From positions 12,100,253-12,164,252 of the forward strand of contig NC_066522.1 in the NCBI RefSeq assembly GCF_024679095.1: a stretch of DNA of 64,000 nt. The letters run 5' to 3'. The position numbers and the translations under genes were made by a program. The notes under the pieces are model-generated. The model searched no databases, was not told where the DNA came from, and worked only from the letters and a program-made list of their open reading frames with translations. The number at the start of each line of letters is the position of its first letter. The stretch's first letter is position 1. Below, piece after piece: positions 1 through 10,229 of this stretch. The stretch is from Eriocheir sinensis. Taxonomy: Eukaryota; Arthropoda; Malacostraca; Decapoda; Varunidae.

Positions 1-310
1 GTCAAGAGGGCAACCAGGAGGGGGATACTGCGCGAGGGGAGTAGGGAAGGAGTGGGCTTTGGGTTGTTCAGGGCGTTGGTGGAGGGCTAGAGGAGTACCA
101 CACTCGTCCGATTCTGTTTAACACCTTAGATATGATGACTGGATTAGGCTTTATATCACTCAGTAAGCTCCTAACATAACACATATTGCAACATGGTATA
201 TTAGCCATAAATTAGGTCCGGGTGTTAAAGGCAGTGTGTTGAAATATCATACTGATCCAATGATTCGTTGAGGAGATATCTGCGAAAAACAGCGTTTGTC
301 CGCCGCTGAA
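1..310. other. Left flank, no gene seen
   Basis: Moderately GC-balanced unique sequence. I see no open frame of note, no splice-framed exon similar to a known protein and no repeat. It runs into the TTAGG-bearing satellite. Confidence 0.4.
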
Positions 311-1028
311 ATGTATAGTAGGTTAGGTTAAGTGAGGTGAAGTAGGTTAGGCTAGGTAAAGTTAAGGGGCTATTTTTTTATGTAAGGTGAGGTTAGGTTA
401 GGTGAAGTAGGTTAGGCTAGGGACTATTTTTTATGTAAGGTTAGGTTAGGTTAGGTTAGGTGAAGTAGGTTAGGCTAGGTAAAGTTAAGGGACTATTTTT
501 TTATGTAAGGTTAGGTTAGGTTAGGTGAAGTAGGTTAGGCTAGGTAAAGTTAAGGGGCTATTTTTTTATGTAAGGTGAGGTTAGGTTAGGTTAGGTGAAG
601 TAGGTTAGGCTAGGTAAAGTTAAGGGGCTATTTCTTTATGTAAGGTTAGGTTAGGTTAGGTGAAGTAGGTTAGGCTAGGTAAAGTTAAGGGGCTATTTTT
701 TAATGTAAAGTGAGGTTAGGTGAGGTTAGGTGAAGTAGGTTAGGCTAGGTAGAGTTAAGGGGCTATTTTTTTATGTAAGGTGAGGTTAGGTTAGGTGAAG
801 TAGGTTAGGCTAGGTAAAGTTAAGGGGCTATTTTTTTATGTAAGGTGAGGTTAGGTTAGGTTAGGTGAAGTAGGTTAGGCTAGGTAAAGTTAAGGGGTTA
901 TTTTTTTATGTAAGGTTAGGTTAGGTTAGGTGAAGTAGGTTAGGCTAGGTAAAGTTAAGGGGTTATTTTTTTATGTAAGGTTAGGTTAGGTTAGGTGAAG
1001 TAGGTTAGGCTAGGTAAAGTTAAGGGGC
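311..1028 (+). repeat. Satellite with embedded TTAGG telomere-type words
   Basis: About eleven tandem units, each with the landmark GGGGCTATTTTTTTATG followed by two or three GGTTA copies, then GTGAAGTAGGTTAGGCTAGG and TAAAGTTAA. The landmark C falls at about 370, 424, 493, 558, 628, 693, 763, 828, 898, 963 and 1028, so spacings are 65 or 70 bp after two irregular first units. The 5-bp step is one TTAGG copy. TTAGG is the usual arthropod telomere repeat; here it is interstitial and part of a longer unit. Confidence 0.9.
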
Positions 1029-1264
1029 TATTAGACTGGGGAAATTTTCCGTGGATCTTCAGTCAAACCACGATTTCCCCTAGCGTGGTTCTCATATTTC
1101 CGTGGTTTTCTGACGTGTCCATGATCTTCCAAAGCTACGGTAGAGTTCCTCGAATGACGGCGTATTACTCACCATCAGGAACAATAACAAGAAACAAATG
1201 AGAACCACGCCAGCGGAAATCGTGGTTTGACTGAAGATCCACGAAAAATTTGCCCAGTGTAATA
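1029..1264. mobile_element. MITE with ~64-bp terminal inverted repeats, TA target duplication
   Basis: A 232-bp element (1031-1262) bounded by TA at 1029-1030 and 1263-1264. The ends begin TTAGACTGGGGAAATTTTCC on the left and, read from the right, TTACACTGGGCAAATTTTTC; matching continues through CGTGGATCTTCAGTCAAACC to GCGTGGTTCTCAT. The core (about 1095-1198) has no coding potential. It interrupts the TTAGG satellite, which resumes at about 1277. A TA duplication with long inverted repeats is typical of Tc1/mariner-type non-autonomous elements; assignment to that superfamily is inference. Confidence 0.85.
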
Positions 1265-1446
1265 GTCCCTTTAGAACAGGTTAGGTCAAGTTAGGTTAGG
1301 TTAAGTAAGGTGATGTAAGGTTAGTATAGGTCCTTCCTCCCTTCCAATCTTTCCCTTTTCTCCTGCTACCCTTTCTCTCTTCTTCCCAAATTCTTACTTC
1401 CTTTCTTCCCTTCTCTTTTCCTTCCTCCCAGCTTCTCTTTAGTCCT

Positions 1447-1526
<80 letters not shown>

Positions 1527-1565
1527 TTCCTCCAATCCCAAATCCCGCATGTAGATTAGGTTAGG
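1265..1565 (+). repeat. Satellite remnant and (TC)n tract
   Basis: GTTAGG-type words resume at 1277-1330, then pyrimidine-rich DNA, a pure (TC)n run at about 1452-1522, and a last TTAGGTTAGG at 1556-1565. The satellite therefore originally extended across this interval. Confidence 0.8.
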
Positions 1566-1812
1566 AAAATCTGGTTGTCGGAAGTGTTTTTGCTCGTTAT
1601 CATTTTGTTCATTGTCATTCTACTCGGGGGTATATTTTTTTGTTGGCAATAGTGGAGAGGAAAGTCGGTGTCAAGTGTTGGTAGTGGTGCTGGTGGTGTT
1701 TAGTATAACGATCATGTATGTAACGAAGATATGTATATTAACCTTCTGACATACGAAGTGCATAGTGAAAGGCGTTTATACACTCAACTCACAGATAGAA
1801 CTAATGTATATG

Positions 1813-1858
<46 letters not shown>

Positions 1859-2032
1859 CTTAATTAAGAAGAACAAGCACAACACGCAGATGATCGATGA
1901 TTTGGGTCAATAGAAGGAGGAGGAGGAGGAGGAAGAAGAGGACGAAAAAGAGAAGGAAGAAGAAAGCAACTCTCTCTGGGACACCACATAAGTGTTTCTC
2001 GATAAAGTCGTGTCATGAATGTCTCGAGTTTT

Positions 2033-2068
<36 letters not shown>

Positions 2069-2500
2069 GAGGAAAATACTATTCCTTAATAAAAAAAAAA
2101 ATTGCGATAAATAGGAGGAGGAGGAGGAGAAAGCCAATGGCGAAAACGAGGACAAGAAGTTTGAGTAAGAAAAGACGTGTGTGTGTGTATGTGTGTGTAT
2201 TCGTAAAATTACTTATTCTGCTTTAGTGCTATGCAGCAGTAGTAGTAGTAGTTGCTGTTGCTGTTTGGCAGTAATGGATGACCAAGAATAATATAAACTT
2301 TAACAATAACAACAACAATAATAATAAGTGATAATAACAGTAACAATAATAATAATAATAACAAAACCCACCACCATCCAACCCAAAAATAATTAACCCA
2401 CGTGTCCTACCCCCCCCCCCCCCCCCCCCGTCTCTTATGTTTGACCCACGCAGGGCAACACGTGACCTCCTCCTTGTGTTTTGCTGACAGCGTGACCTGA
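1566..2500. repeat. Microsatellite cluster
   Basis: Contains (TG)n at about 1816-1857, GGA-rich DNA at 1915-1970, (CA)n at 2033-2064, GGA at 2113-2130, AAT/AAC-rich DNA at 2300-2365 and a C20 run at 2410-2429. Open frames here are simple-repeat translations, not genes. Confidence 0.8.
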
Positions 2501-2516
2501 CCACTCCAGTCTTACA

Positions 2517-3340
2517 ATGACCCTCCCTCTTACCCCCCCCACCCCCACCCTGTCTTTTCTTCTCTCCCCTCTCCTCTCCACCTACTTAAAACGCTCTTCT
2601 TCGCCTCTTCCGCTTCCTTGTTCGTTATCTTTACTCCTTTTCTCTTATCCATCTATATATTTCTTACATCTCGATCTATACCCTTCCTTTATCTTTCCCT
2701 CTTCCCTCCACGTACGCTTTTTTTTTCCTCCTTCCTTGATCCTATTTGTCTACCCTCCTACCCTTTTCCATTTATTTTTCCTTTATCTCTTTCCTCCTCT
2801 TTCCCCCCCTTTTTTTCCTTCTCTACACTTTATTTTCTTTCTCTTTTTCCTTGTTCTTTCTGATTCCTCTTTTCCTTTTCTCCATCTACATCCTACCTTC
2901 ATCTCTTCTATCCTTCCCTTTCCCCTCTCCTCCAATCCTTCGCTACATATTTTTTTTCTCTCTTCTTCCATGATCATATGTTTCCTTTCCTCCCTTCCTC
3001 CATCTCATATACATTTACTTTTTTTTCTATCTTTTTTTCTCTTCCCTATTCCTTCTCCTCCTTTCCATGGTAACACTTTTTTTCTTTCACTCCTTTCCTG
3101 TTTCCTCACCTCCATCTCCTCCTCCGTTTATTTATATCTCTCCTTCCCTTTCCTCCCTCCTTTCCATGGCAACACTTTTTTTTTAACCTTTCTCAGAAGT
3201 TTCTCTCTCCTTCCTTGCTTCTTCTGCTTACTCTCCTCGCCTCCTCCTCCTCCTTTTTACACCTCCACCACCCAGCTCCTCCTCTTCATGTCTCTCCACT
3301 CTTCAGCCCCACTCCCCCCAAACCACCCTCCTCCTCCTCC
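2517..3340 (+). repeat. Polypyrimidine-rich tract
   Basis: About 800 bases are overwhelmingly C and T on the + strand, which suppresses stop codons and produces a 414-codon open frame of Ser/Leu/Phe/Pro. It has no domain, no splice context and overlaps other equally open frames, so I treat it as non-coding low-complexity DNA. Confidence 0.85.
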
Positions 3341-3822
3341 ACCTTTTGAGATGATCACGGAACCTTTGTCTTTCAACCTTTCAACCTTGATAAAAGAGTC
3401 CAGATGCGTTGCCATTGCTGATAATAACAATAATAATAAGTCTGATTTCCTGGCTAATTCTGTTAACCTACTACTACTACCAATACTACTACTACAACTA
3501 CCACATAAGTCAATACAAGATTATTTTTCCCTCCCCAAAACTAGTCAACCACGTAATAGGTTTTCTTTTCCTCCTAGTGACCAGCCAGTGCAAAGGAAGA
3601 AGGGCGAGTGCTGTGCGTGCGTGTTGCTTCATTCCTTATCTGCCTCTCTAAGTGTCGGTAACCCCCACTCACTCACCCGCTGCCTTCTCCCCTCCCCTCA
3701 TCTGTACCTTGCTCCTTGCCCCTTCTTACCCTCGTTACGGAGTGCTCGACGGCTCACGTAATGCTTGATATGAGGTAAGTATTTTGTCTGGTAAGTATTT
3801 GTCACTCGCGGTGGGTTACTAC

Positions 3823-3930
3823 AAGGGTTATCTGCTATCGGTCACCCCTTGTACTCTGTTCTCAAGACTTCTTTAACGAAGGGTTATCTGCTATCGGTCA
3901 CCCCTTGTACTCTGCTCTCAGGACTTGTTT
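3823..3930 (+). repeat. 56-bp tandem duplication
   Basis: The block beginning AAGGGTTATCTGCTATCGGT at 3823 recurs at 3879 with few changes (…CTCTGTTCTCAAGACTT versus …CTCTGCTCTCAGGACTT). Confidence 0.85.
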
Positions 3931-4804
3931 ATATTTGACTAGTTTTGGGGAGTTCGTTATCATCGTCGAGAGTGATCATGGACGTGACTGTCGTGGTAAC
4001 AAGATGGTGATAAAGAACGTGAGAAAAAAATAATGATAATGACAATAATAAAGGTATCTAAGAGGACATAAAGTCACGCGTCTCACTCAGGAAGATGCGT
4101 ATTGATCTGTCTACATCTCCGGACTCTAGGCTCTTCCTCTCCTCCTCCTCCTCCTCCTCCTCATGGTGCTGAAATATACAAAAACGTCTGCCCCGTCTTA
4201 CTTCCGGTATTGTCGGCTTTATCGTTCCCTACCCTCCCCCCTCCATATCTCCCTAAAAACAAACATATAACTGGTTTTCTTTGTTAAGCGATGAATGTAA
4301 TAATGATGTAATGATAATGTTGCTGGTGATGATGTAATGATAATGCTGATGTGATGGTAAGAGGAAATACCTTGAGACATCAGTTTTAATTTTCACACAC
4401 ACACACACACACACACACTACTACTACTACTACCGTTAACAACAATTCTACAATCAGTAATGACAATACCACAACCACTACTACTTTTTTTAAGACCAAT
4501 ACCGTAATAATTAATAACGATACTGCCATAATGAATAACAACACTCCAACCAGTGACTTAATACCCTCTTGCCACCCTTATCTCCCTCCCCTTCCAATGC
4601 TATCGAACTGGTAACACTATACAAGTCAATCACAGTCAACAATCATTAGCCAAGAGATGACGCAGCGGCATACACTGTTACCAATACTCAAATTACTAAT
4701 ACGAACAGCCTACCTTGTACACACACACACACACACACTTTATTATGGCAGTCGGTTAAACGCCTGCTCTCACATCAAATATTTCAATAGTAAAAAAATC
4801 AATG

Positions 4805-4955
4805 GAAGTTAGACGCACTCTCATAATTTTTCAAGTTCACGGTAGAGGCTTTATCAAATTACCACCACGCTTATAAAACTACCCATGGAAATACCCACAA
4901 CTCCTACGGAAGCCTGATTATTTCTATATGTTTGGGCGCCGAAATGTTTAATTAT
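4805..4955 (+). repeat. Fold-back family fragment
   Basis: Matches one arm of the long-inverted-repeat family defined at 46304-46728: AAAACTACCCATGGAAATAC, CTACGGAAGCCT and GGGCGCCGAAATG occur in the same order and spacing. Confidence 0.65.
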
Positions 4956-5079
4956 AAATATGACCCTAAGCCTTTTCCCTCTTCTCTCTCCCTCCATTTC
5001 CCTTCCCTTTCATCCCGTAATTGAACTGAGTAATTATCCAACCAGGCTATCACACAATACAGGCAATGAAATAAGAGGA

Positions 5080-5128
<49 letters not shown>

Positions 5129-5629
5129 TTGCAAGATGGAAATGTTGATATCAGGCGTAAACATGAAACTAGCAGATGGCGATGGTAAGGATGGTAGTTG
5201 TTGATGATGGTGGTAGTGAAGATGGTAGTGGTGGTGGTGCAGATGGTAGTGGTGGTGGTGAAGATGGTACTGGTTGATGGTGGTGGTGACTGGTGAAGAT
5301 GGTAGTGGTGGTGAATGAGGATGAAAAACGATTGGCAGTAACGATGGTGGTGATTAATGGGCGAAATACCAACTGCCAATATAATTATAACCGTCTTGTA
5401 TGGTGTTTCTAGGAGCTGTCAAACTTGAGGATACTAAACATGTAATCTTTTTGGTATATACAATTTGACACACGTGGAAGTATAGTTTAGTGTGAGCGCA
5501 CGCTAGAGTCCATATACTATAGTAAGAACAACCATTGGGTAGTTCTCATGCAATTGCTGGTTAATAAAAATAAAAAGGGAATTTCCAGCATTACAGCCAT
5601 CTTTAAATTAGTAACGGTGGTGCAAAAAC

Positions 5630-5755
5630 AGTCGAGGTATTTTTTTGTACAGTAAAGGAAGCAGCTCAAGGACAAAAAAATAAATCAATAAAAAGCCCGT
5701 CAATCACTGCTCCTCTAAAGAAAGTTAGAAACGAGTGGCCAAAAGATGATTCATG
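5630..5755 (-). mobile_element. 3'-end fragment of Jockey-like LINE
   Basis: On the minus strand this gives the LINE tail order seen at 48990-49121: GCAGTGATTG…GGGCTTTTT…GTCC TTGAGCTG…CCTTTACTGTA. It is a short, diverged, 5'-truncated copy with no coding part. Confidence 0.6.
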
Positions 5756-6199
5756 ATGGCGTGTGGTGTGAGTAATCAGTGAAGGTTGAGTGCGTGGTGG
5801 AGTGGCAGACCTACCCAAAGAAGCCTACCACTCAACACTATCCTTGGCAGTTGCTGACTATTATGACAGTTCAGTTGTGTAGGTGGTAACAGTTTTTAAG
5901 GTGTGATTATTGATTTAAGATGGCTAATTTGACTGGTTTGATGGCTAGTTTGAGAATTAAGTTTAGGTTACTGGTACTAGTAAAAGCATAAGTTAGGTTT
6001 AGATTTAGTCAGGTAAAGGAATATACGTTTATGCTTGTGATGAAAAAAAGGTGATATCAATTTGTGAGGATATGAAGATTACTTTTCAAGGGTAGGTAGT
6101 GGTGATCTGTGTTATAATTAGGAATAAAGGTAAGACTATATTTTGAAGGTGGTGATCTACACTAAGTGAAGGTAGCAGAATTAGTAAAGATGTGATTTG

Positions 6200-6305
6200 A
6201 TGGTATAAGTAGTAGTAGTAGTAGTAGTAGTAATGCTTGGGAATGGTTATTGCTTTTAAAATCAGTGCTGTATGCTAAGCCCATGTATAATAGTAGCAAT
6301 AGTAA

Positions 6306-6344
<39 letters not shown>

Positions 6345-7140
6345 GGGCGGGAGTAGTGTGGTATCGTATAGGAACAGCAGGGACAGAGTGAGAGTGAGAG
6401 ACAGGCAGGTGGTGAATGCATCCCTCCCTGTCTCCTCTCCCCGTCCTCTCCACACTATCATTGATCTAGAGCAGCAGCAGCAGCAGAAACAGCAACAACA
6501 ACACCAGCATCCACTCACCCACTAACACTCCCTCTTTCCCCTTCCACTAACATATCCTCCTACTATAACTACATTTCCCATCCAGTATCATGTGTACCCA
6601 CCCACCCGGCTCTATCGGTAAGTATTACATCACTAAATCAACAACATGGCAACGCGGAGCACACACCCACCAGCGCCGTCCACCTTTCTCATTACGGTTC
6701 ATTTTCTACGTTTCTACTCAACACACACACTTCTATAGGCCAGTCCAGGGTAGTTACATGATAGACGTATATATATGAGGGGTATGGGTGACGGGGAGGG
6801 CGTGGAAACTTGCTAAAATGTCAATAATATGGTCGTGTGTGTGTGTTTCTGCTAGGTTGGTAATGTGGAGTTTCGTGTTTTGTGGCTCCTCCCCGTCTCT
6901 TCTTTTGGTGTTTCCTTGTGTGTGCTTGTGTTTTATGGTGTTTACTGATGTGGTGACCTAATGGGATAATGGAAAGAGAGGGAGGAAGGATAGGAAGGAA
7001 GGGGGAGGTGTGTGTACGTGTGTGTGTTGGTTTGACAAGAATTCCGTATGTGGGTCCTATTTTAACAGTCCTTGTGTGTATGTGTGTTTATTCTGCCTGC
7101 CGATGTACTACAGTGATCAAAGGGTGTTTTATCGGATCGG
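6200..7140 (+). repeat. (AGT)n microsatellites and intergenic DNA
   Basis: Trinucleotide AGT runs at 6206-6233 and 6306-6343, (GCA)n at 6470-6486, (TG)n at 6834-6847. Overlapping open frames on both strands are trinucleotide-repeat translations. No gene recognised. Confidence 0.7.
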
Positions 7141-7144
7141 CTGT

Positions 7145-7348
7145 CTGACTGTAGGGAGGGAAAGGAAGGAAAGAGAAAGAGGTGTGTGTGTGTGTGTGTG
7201 TGTTCCCCCCTCCCTCCCTCCTACAATTTGTTTTGGCTGTCTACTTTGTTTCTGAGCCTCTATTTTCTATTTCTGTGCCTCTAATTTATGTTTTGCCTCT
7301 ACCTTGTGTCTGTAATGAAGGAAAGGAAGGAAAAGAGAAAGAGGTAGG

Positions 7349-7384
<36 letters not shown>

Positions 7385-7890
7385 CTTCCCTCCATCCATC
7401 CCTCAATTTCTGTTCTGACCGTCTACTTTGTATCTGAGCCTCTATTTTATATTTCTGTACTGCCTCTACCTAGTGTCTGTAGTAAAGGAAAGGAAGGAAA
7501 AGAGAAAGAGGTGTTGTGTGTGTGTGTGTTCTTCCCTCCATCCCTCCCTCAATTTCTGTTTTGACCGTCTACTTTGTATCTGAGCCTCTATTTTATATTT
7601 CTGTATTGCCTCTACCTAGTGTCTGTAGTAAAGGAAAGGAAGGAAAAGAGAAAGAGGTGTTGTGTGTGTGTGTGTGTGTGTTCTTCCCTCCATCCCTCCC
7701 TTAATTTCTGTTTTGACTGTCTACTTTGTGTCTAAGCCTCTATTTTCTATTTCTGTACTGCCTCTACTTTTTTTAGTAGTGTCTGTAGTAAAGGAAAGGA
7801 AGGAAAAGAGAAAGAGGTGTTGTGTGTGTGTGTGTGTGTGTGTGTTCCAGTGTTCCTCCCTCCTTCCTCCCCTCAATTTCTGTTTTGCCT
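7145..7890 (+). repeat. ~150-180-bp minisatellite, about five units
   Basis: Units share GGAAAGGAAGGAAAAGAGAA, a (TG)n run, TTCTTCCCTCCATCC, CAATTTCTGTTTTGACCGTC and TACTTTGT. The CTACTTTG landmark falls at 7241, 7423, 7569 and 7721, so unit length is 146-182 bp, varying mostly with the (TG)n run. The array stops within about 10 bases of the splice donor of the ABHD2-like exon and so lies in its first intron. Confidence 0.88.
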
Positions 7891-7898
7891 GTACTTAC

Positions 7899-8053
7899 GT
7901 CTCATTGAGGTGTGGACAGTACTTCAAGACCAGCTCCAGGAACTTGGCGTCGCTGCCCATCAGTCTGGGGGCTCGCGGCGGGCTGGTCACATTGAGGAAC
8001 TTGAGGATGGTGCAGATGAGAAGAAAGACGGCGAACACTATAACGGCCGACAT
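7899..8053 (-). CDS. ABHD2: ABHD2-like acylglycerol lipase, first coding exon (partial gene)
   Basis: Reading from ATG at 8053, 51 codons plus two bases end at 7899, followed by a GTAAGT donor at 7898. The peptide begins MSAVIVFAVFLLICTILKF, a single N-terminal membrane segment (about residues 2-20), then LNVTSPPRAP and FLELVLKYCPHLNE. Known ABHD2 proteins start the same way: a membrane anchor, an LN.(T/S)P..AP motif and FLL.SCP.L..EY before the hydrolase domain. ABHD2 is a membrane serine hydrolase acting on monoacylglycerols. Only the anchor is here; the catalytic domain would follow downstream on the minus strand (below 7,899), and I found no further exon in the window, so the first intron is probably longer than 7.9 kb. 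The family call rests on one short exon. Confidence 0.62.
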
Positions 8054-8113
8054 CCTCCCTATGTGAAGGCCGCGGTTACACTGGGGGGTCTAGTCTCTGG
8101 TGGTCTGGGTCTG

Positions 8114-8116
<3 letters not shown>

Positions 8117-8168
<52 letters not shown>
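8117..8168 (+). repeat. (TC)n microsatellite
   Basis: Uninterrupted dinucleotide run between the ABHD2-like start codon and the CRE-type site. On the gene's strand it is (GA)n, the class of site bound by GAGA-type factors in insects. Confidence 0.9.
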
Positions 8169-8170
<2 letters not shown>

Positions 8171-8171
<1 letters not shown>

Positions 8172-8178
8172 GACGTCA
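8171..8178. promoter_or_regulatory. CRE-type palindrome upstream of ABHD2-like ATG
   Basis: A perfect TGACGTCA palindrome, the consensus site for CREB/ATF factors, lies about 120 bases upstream of the exon's ATG, next to a (TC)n run and a GC-rich stretch (8180-8215). Promoter function is inference. Confidence 0.45.
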
Positions 8179-8559
8179 TTGACCGCCACCCTCGCCGCCG
8201 CCGCCCCTGCCAACCTTCGCTCCCTCCCTCCTCCTCCCCCTTTTCTGCTTTAGCACCCACCTTTGCCCTCTTCTGCATGCCTCCCTGTTGTTACTGTACA
8301 TGTGGTATTGTATTTTTGCTCATGTTAGGTCATTGTCGCTGCCATTTTGTGTTCTTTATCCTCTACTACAGGTTCAAGAGGTAATATGACGGAGGTGAGA
8401 CCACGTGTATCTGAACTGTATGCTCTTATTATGGATAAATGAAAAGGTCTTATTGAGGATGAAGAAGAAGAAGAAGAGGAGGAGGAAGAGGAAAATGATG
8501 GGTAAGAAGACGAAAGAGAATAATAATAAAATAAGAACAAGAAACAAGCACAAAAACAA

Positions 8560-9850
8560 TAATAATAACAAGAAGGAAAAAAATTAAGAGGAGGAAAATA
8601 ACTAATTAAGAAAAGGGAAAGAAAAACACCTGCATAAGAAAAGGAAAAATTAAAACAAAACATTTTCCCAGTTTCTCTTCAAGACAAATTAGTTACTAGC
8701 CAATGAAAAGAGGAAGAAAGGAAAAAAATAAAGAAAAGAAGAACAACTACATAAGAAAAGGATAGTAGGGGAAAAATTAGAAAAGGAAAATAACTGAATA
8801 AGAAAAAGAAGGCATACTAAGGAATGCAATACAATGAATAGAGGAAGAGAGGAAGTAAGAGAAAGTTGTGGGAAAAAATAAAGAAAAGTAGAAAAGAAAA
8901 GGAAAAGAAAGCACACTAGACATTCCTACCATTCTTAATCCTTTTACAAGACAAATTAGTTATGAGCCAATGAATAGAGGAAGTAAGAGAAAGTTGTGGG
9001 AAAAAAATAAAGGAAAGTAGAAAAGAAAAGGAAAAGAAAGCACACTAGACATTCCTAATAGACTCAGCAATCACATAGTTAGTGCAGGGACGATAGCTTG
9101 TTTTAAGAGTAGACTGGATAGCTATATGGACGAGGACGACAGGTGGCAGTGAGGTGTGGGTGCAGTAAGGTGACAGGGTACTGGGGCGTGCCTAGTACCG
9201 CCGGTATAACGAAGATCAAGCCTCTACCTGTAACCCCTGTAACTACACCTCACCCATCGTGAGTAGTGGGGGGGATTCTGGAGCTGCCCTGTGTAGGCCA
9301 CCCGGCCTCTTGCAGTTTCCCAGTGAATAGAGGAAGAGAAGAAGTAAGAAAAAGTTGTGGGAAAAAAAAGTAGAAAAGAAAAGGAAAAGAAAGCACAATA
9401 GACATTCCTATAATTCTTAGTCCTTATACAAGACAAATCAGTTACGAGCCAATGAATAGAGGAAAAGAGGAAGTAAGAGAAAGTTGTTGGAAAAAAATAA
9501 AGGAAAGAAAGGTAGAAAGAAAAGGAAAAGGGAAAAACACTAGGCATTCTTATCATTCTTGGTCCCTGTACAAGGGAAATTAATTATGAGCAAAGGAATT
9601 AATTAATACAGGAAGGAAGGAAGGGGGAAAGATGTGGGGGAAAAAAAGTAGAGAAAAGGAAAATATCTGAACAAGAAAAGAAAAACACACCAATGAACAG
9701 AGGAAGTAGGGAAAGATAAAGAAAAGGAAGACAGATAAATTAGAAAAAGAAAGAGATAAAAACAGCTTAATAAGAAAAGAAAGAAGGAAATAACAAATAA
9801 GTCTCAGTCTGAATTACTTATGGGCCAATGTATGAATAAAAGAAGAGAGA
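8560..9850 (+). repeat. Purine-rich ~130-bp tandem repeat
   Basis: Units contain GACAAATTAGTTATGAGCCA, ATGAATAGAGGAAGAGAGGA, AAGTTGTGGGAAAAAAATAA and AAAGCACACTAGACATTCCT. Landmark ATGAATAGAGG occurs near 8832, 8966, 9327 and 9454; spacing is 125-134 bp except where a LINE tail (9057-9318) is inserted. A stray unit occurs at 10850-10890. Confidence 0.8.
9057..9318 (+). mobile_element. LINE 3'-terminal fragment
   Basis: Encodes the C-terminal tail type …CFKSRLDSYMDEDDRWQ-stop, followed by a 3' UTR shared in inverse orientation with 29,560-29,720 (GTGAGGTGTGGGTGCAGTAAGG, GGGTACTGG, CTACACCTCACCCATCGTGA, CTGTGTAGGCCAC). Its ends sit inside a unit of the purine-rich tandem repeat, so it arrived after that array formed. 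Confidence 0.7.
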
Positions 9851-10160
9851 AAGGGTAGGAATTAGGGAGTGGCTCGAAGTCCAACGAGGTGCATCATCAG
9901 CCAAGCGCCCCAGAGGACTCCAGAAAGCTTTGTCAGTTACTTTAATGACCTCTGAAGTCCCCGAGGAAGGAAAGTAGGATCAACGAGGTTACGGGGATCG
10001 CCAATGGACCTCAGGGCAAGGCAGACACACGCATGGTTGAGGGGAGGGGTCCGAGGGGAAGGGGCGGCACGTGTCTGGATACATCCCGTTTCCTTGATCT
10101 GACTTGACTGCACCCCCGCTTAGCTTGACCCTCCACTGATTAATTAAACAAGTGGAGTGA
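9851..10160. other. GC-richer unique segment
   Basis: Less repetitive and more GC-rich than its surroundings, with CpGs and a CACGTG E-box at 10067. I could not frame it as an exon. Confidence 0.35.
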
Positions 10161-10172
10161 GGTAGGACAATC

Positions 10173-10173
<1 letters not shown>

Positions 10174-10218
<45 letters not shown>
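10174..10218 (+). repeat. (TG)n microsatellite
   Basis: Uninterrupted TG run at the left edge of an inverted duplication. Confidence 0.9.
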
Positions 10219-10223
<5 letters not shown>

Positions 10224-10229
10224 TCTTTT

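Larger units (their letters stand above)
3931..6200. other. Intergenic, microsatellites and repeat fragments
   Basis: No exon recognised. Holds (TCC)n at 4138-4162, (CA)n at about 4395-4418 and 4720-4738, a fold-back-family fragment (about 4805-4955), (GA)n at 5083-5126, a GGTGAT-rich minisatellite at 5165-5350 and a LINE 3'-end fragment (5630-5755). The rest appears unique and non-coding. Confidence 0.6.

Noticed and set aside
2517..3761. 414-codon open frame
   Set aside because: Pyrimidine-rich low complexity; several frames open at once; no domain or splice structure.
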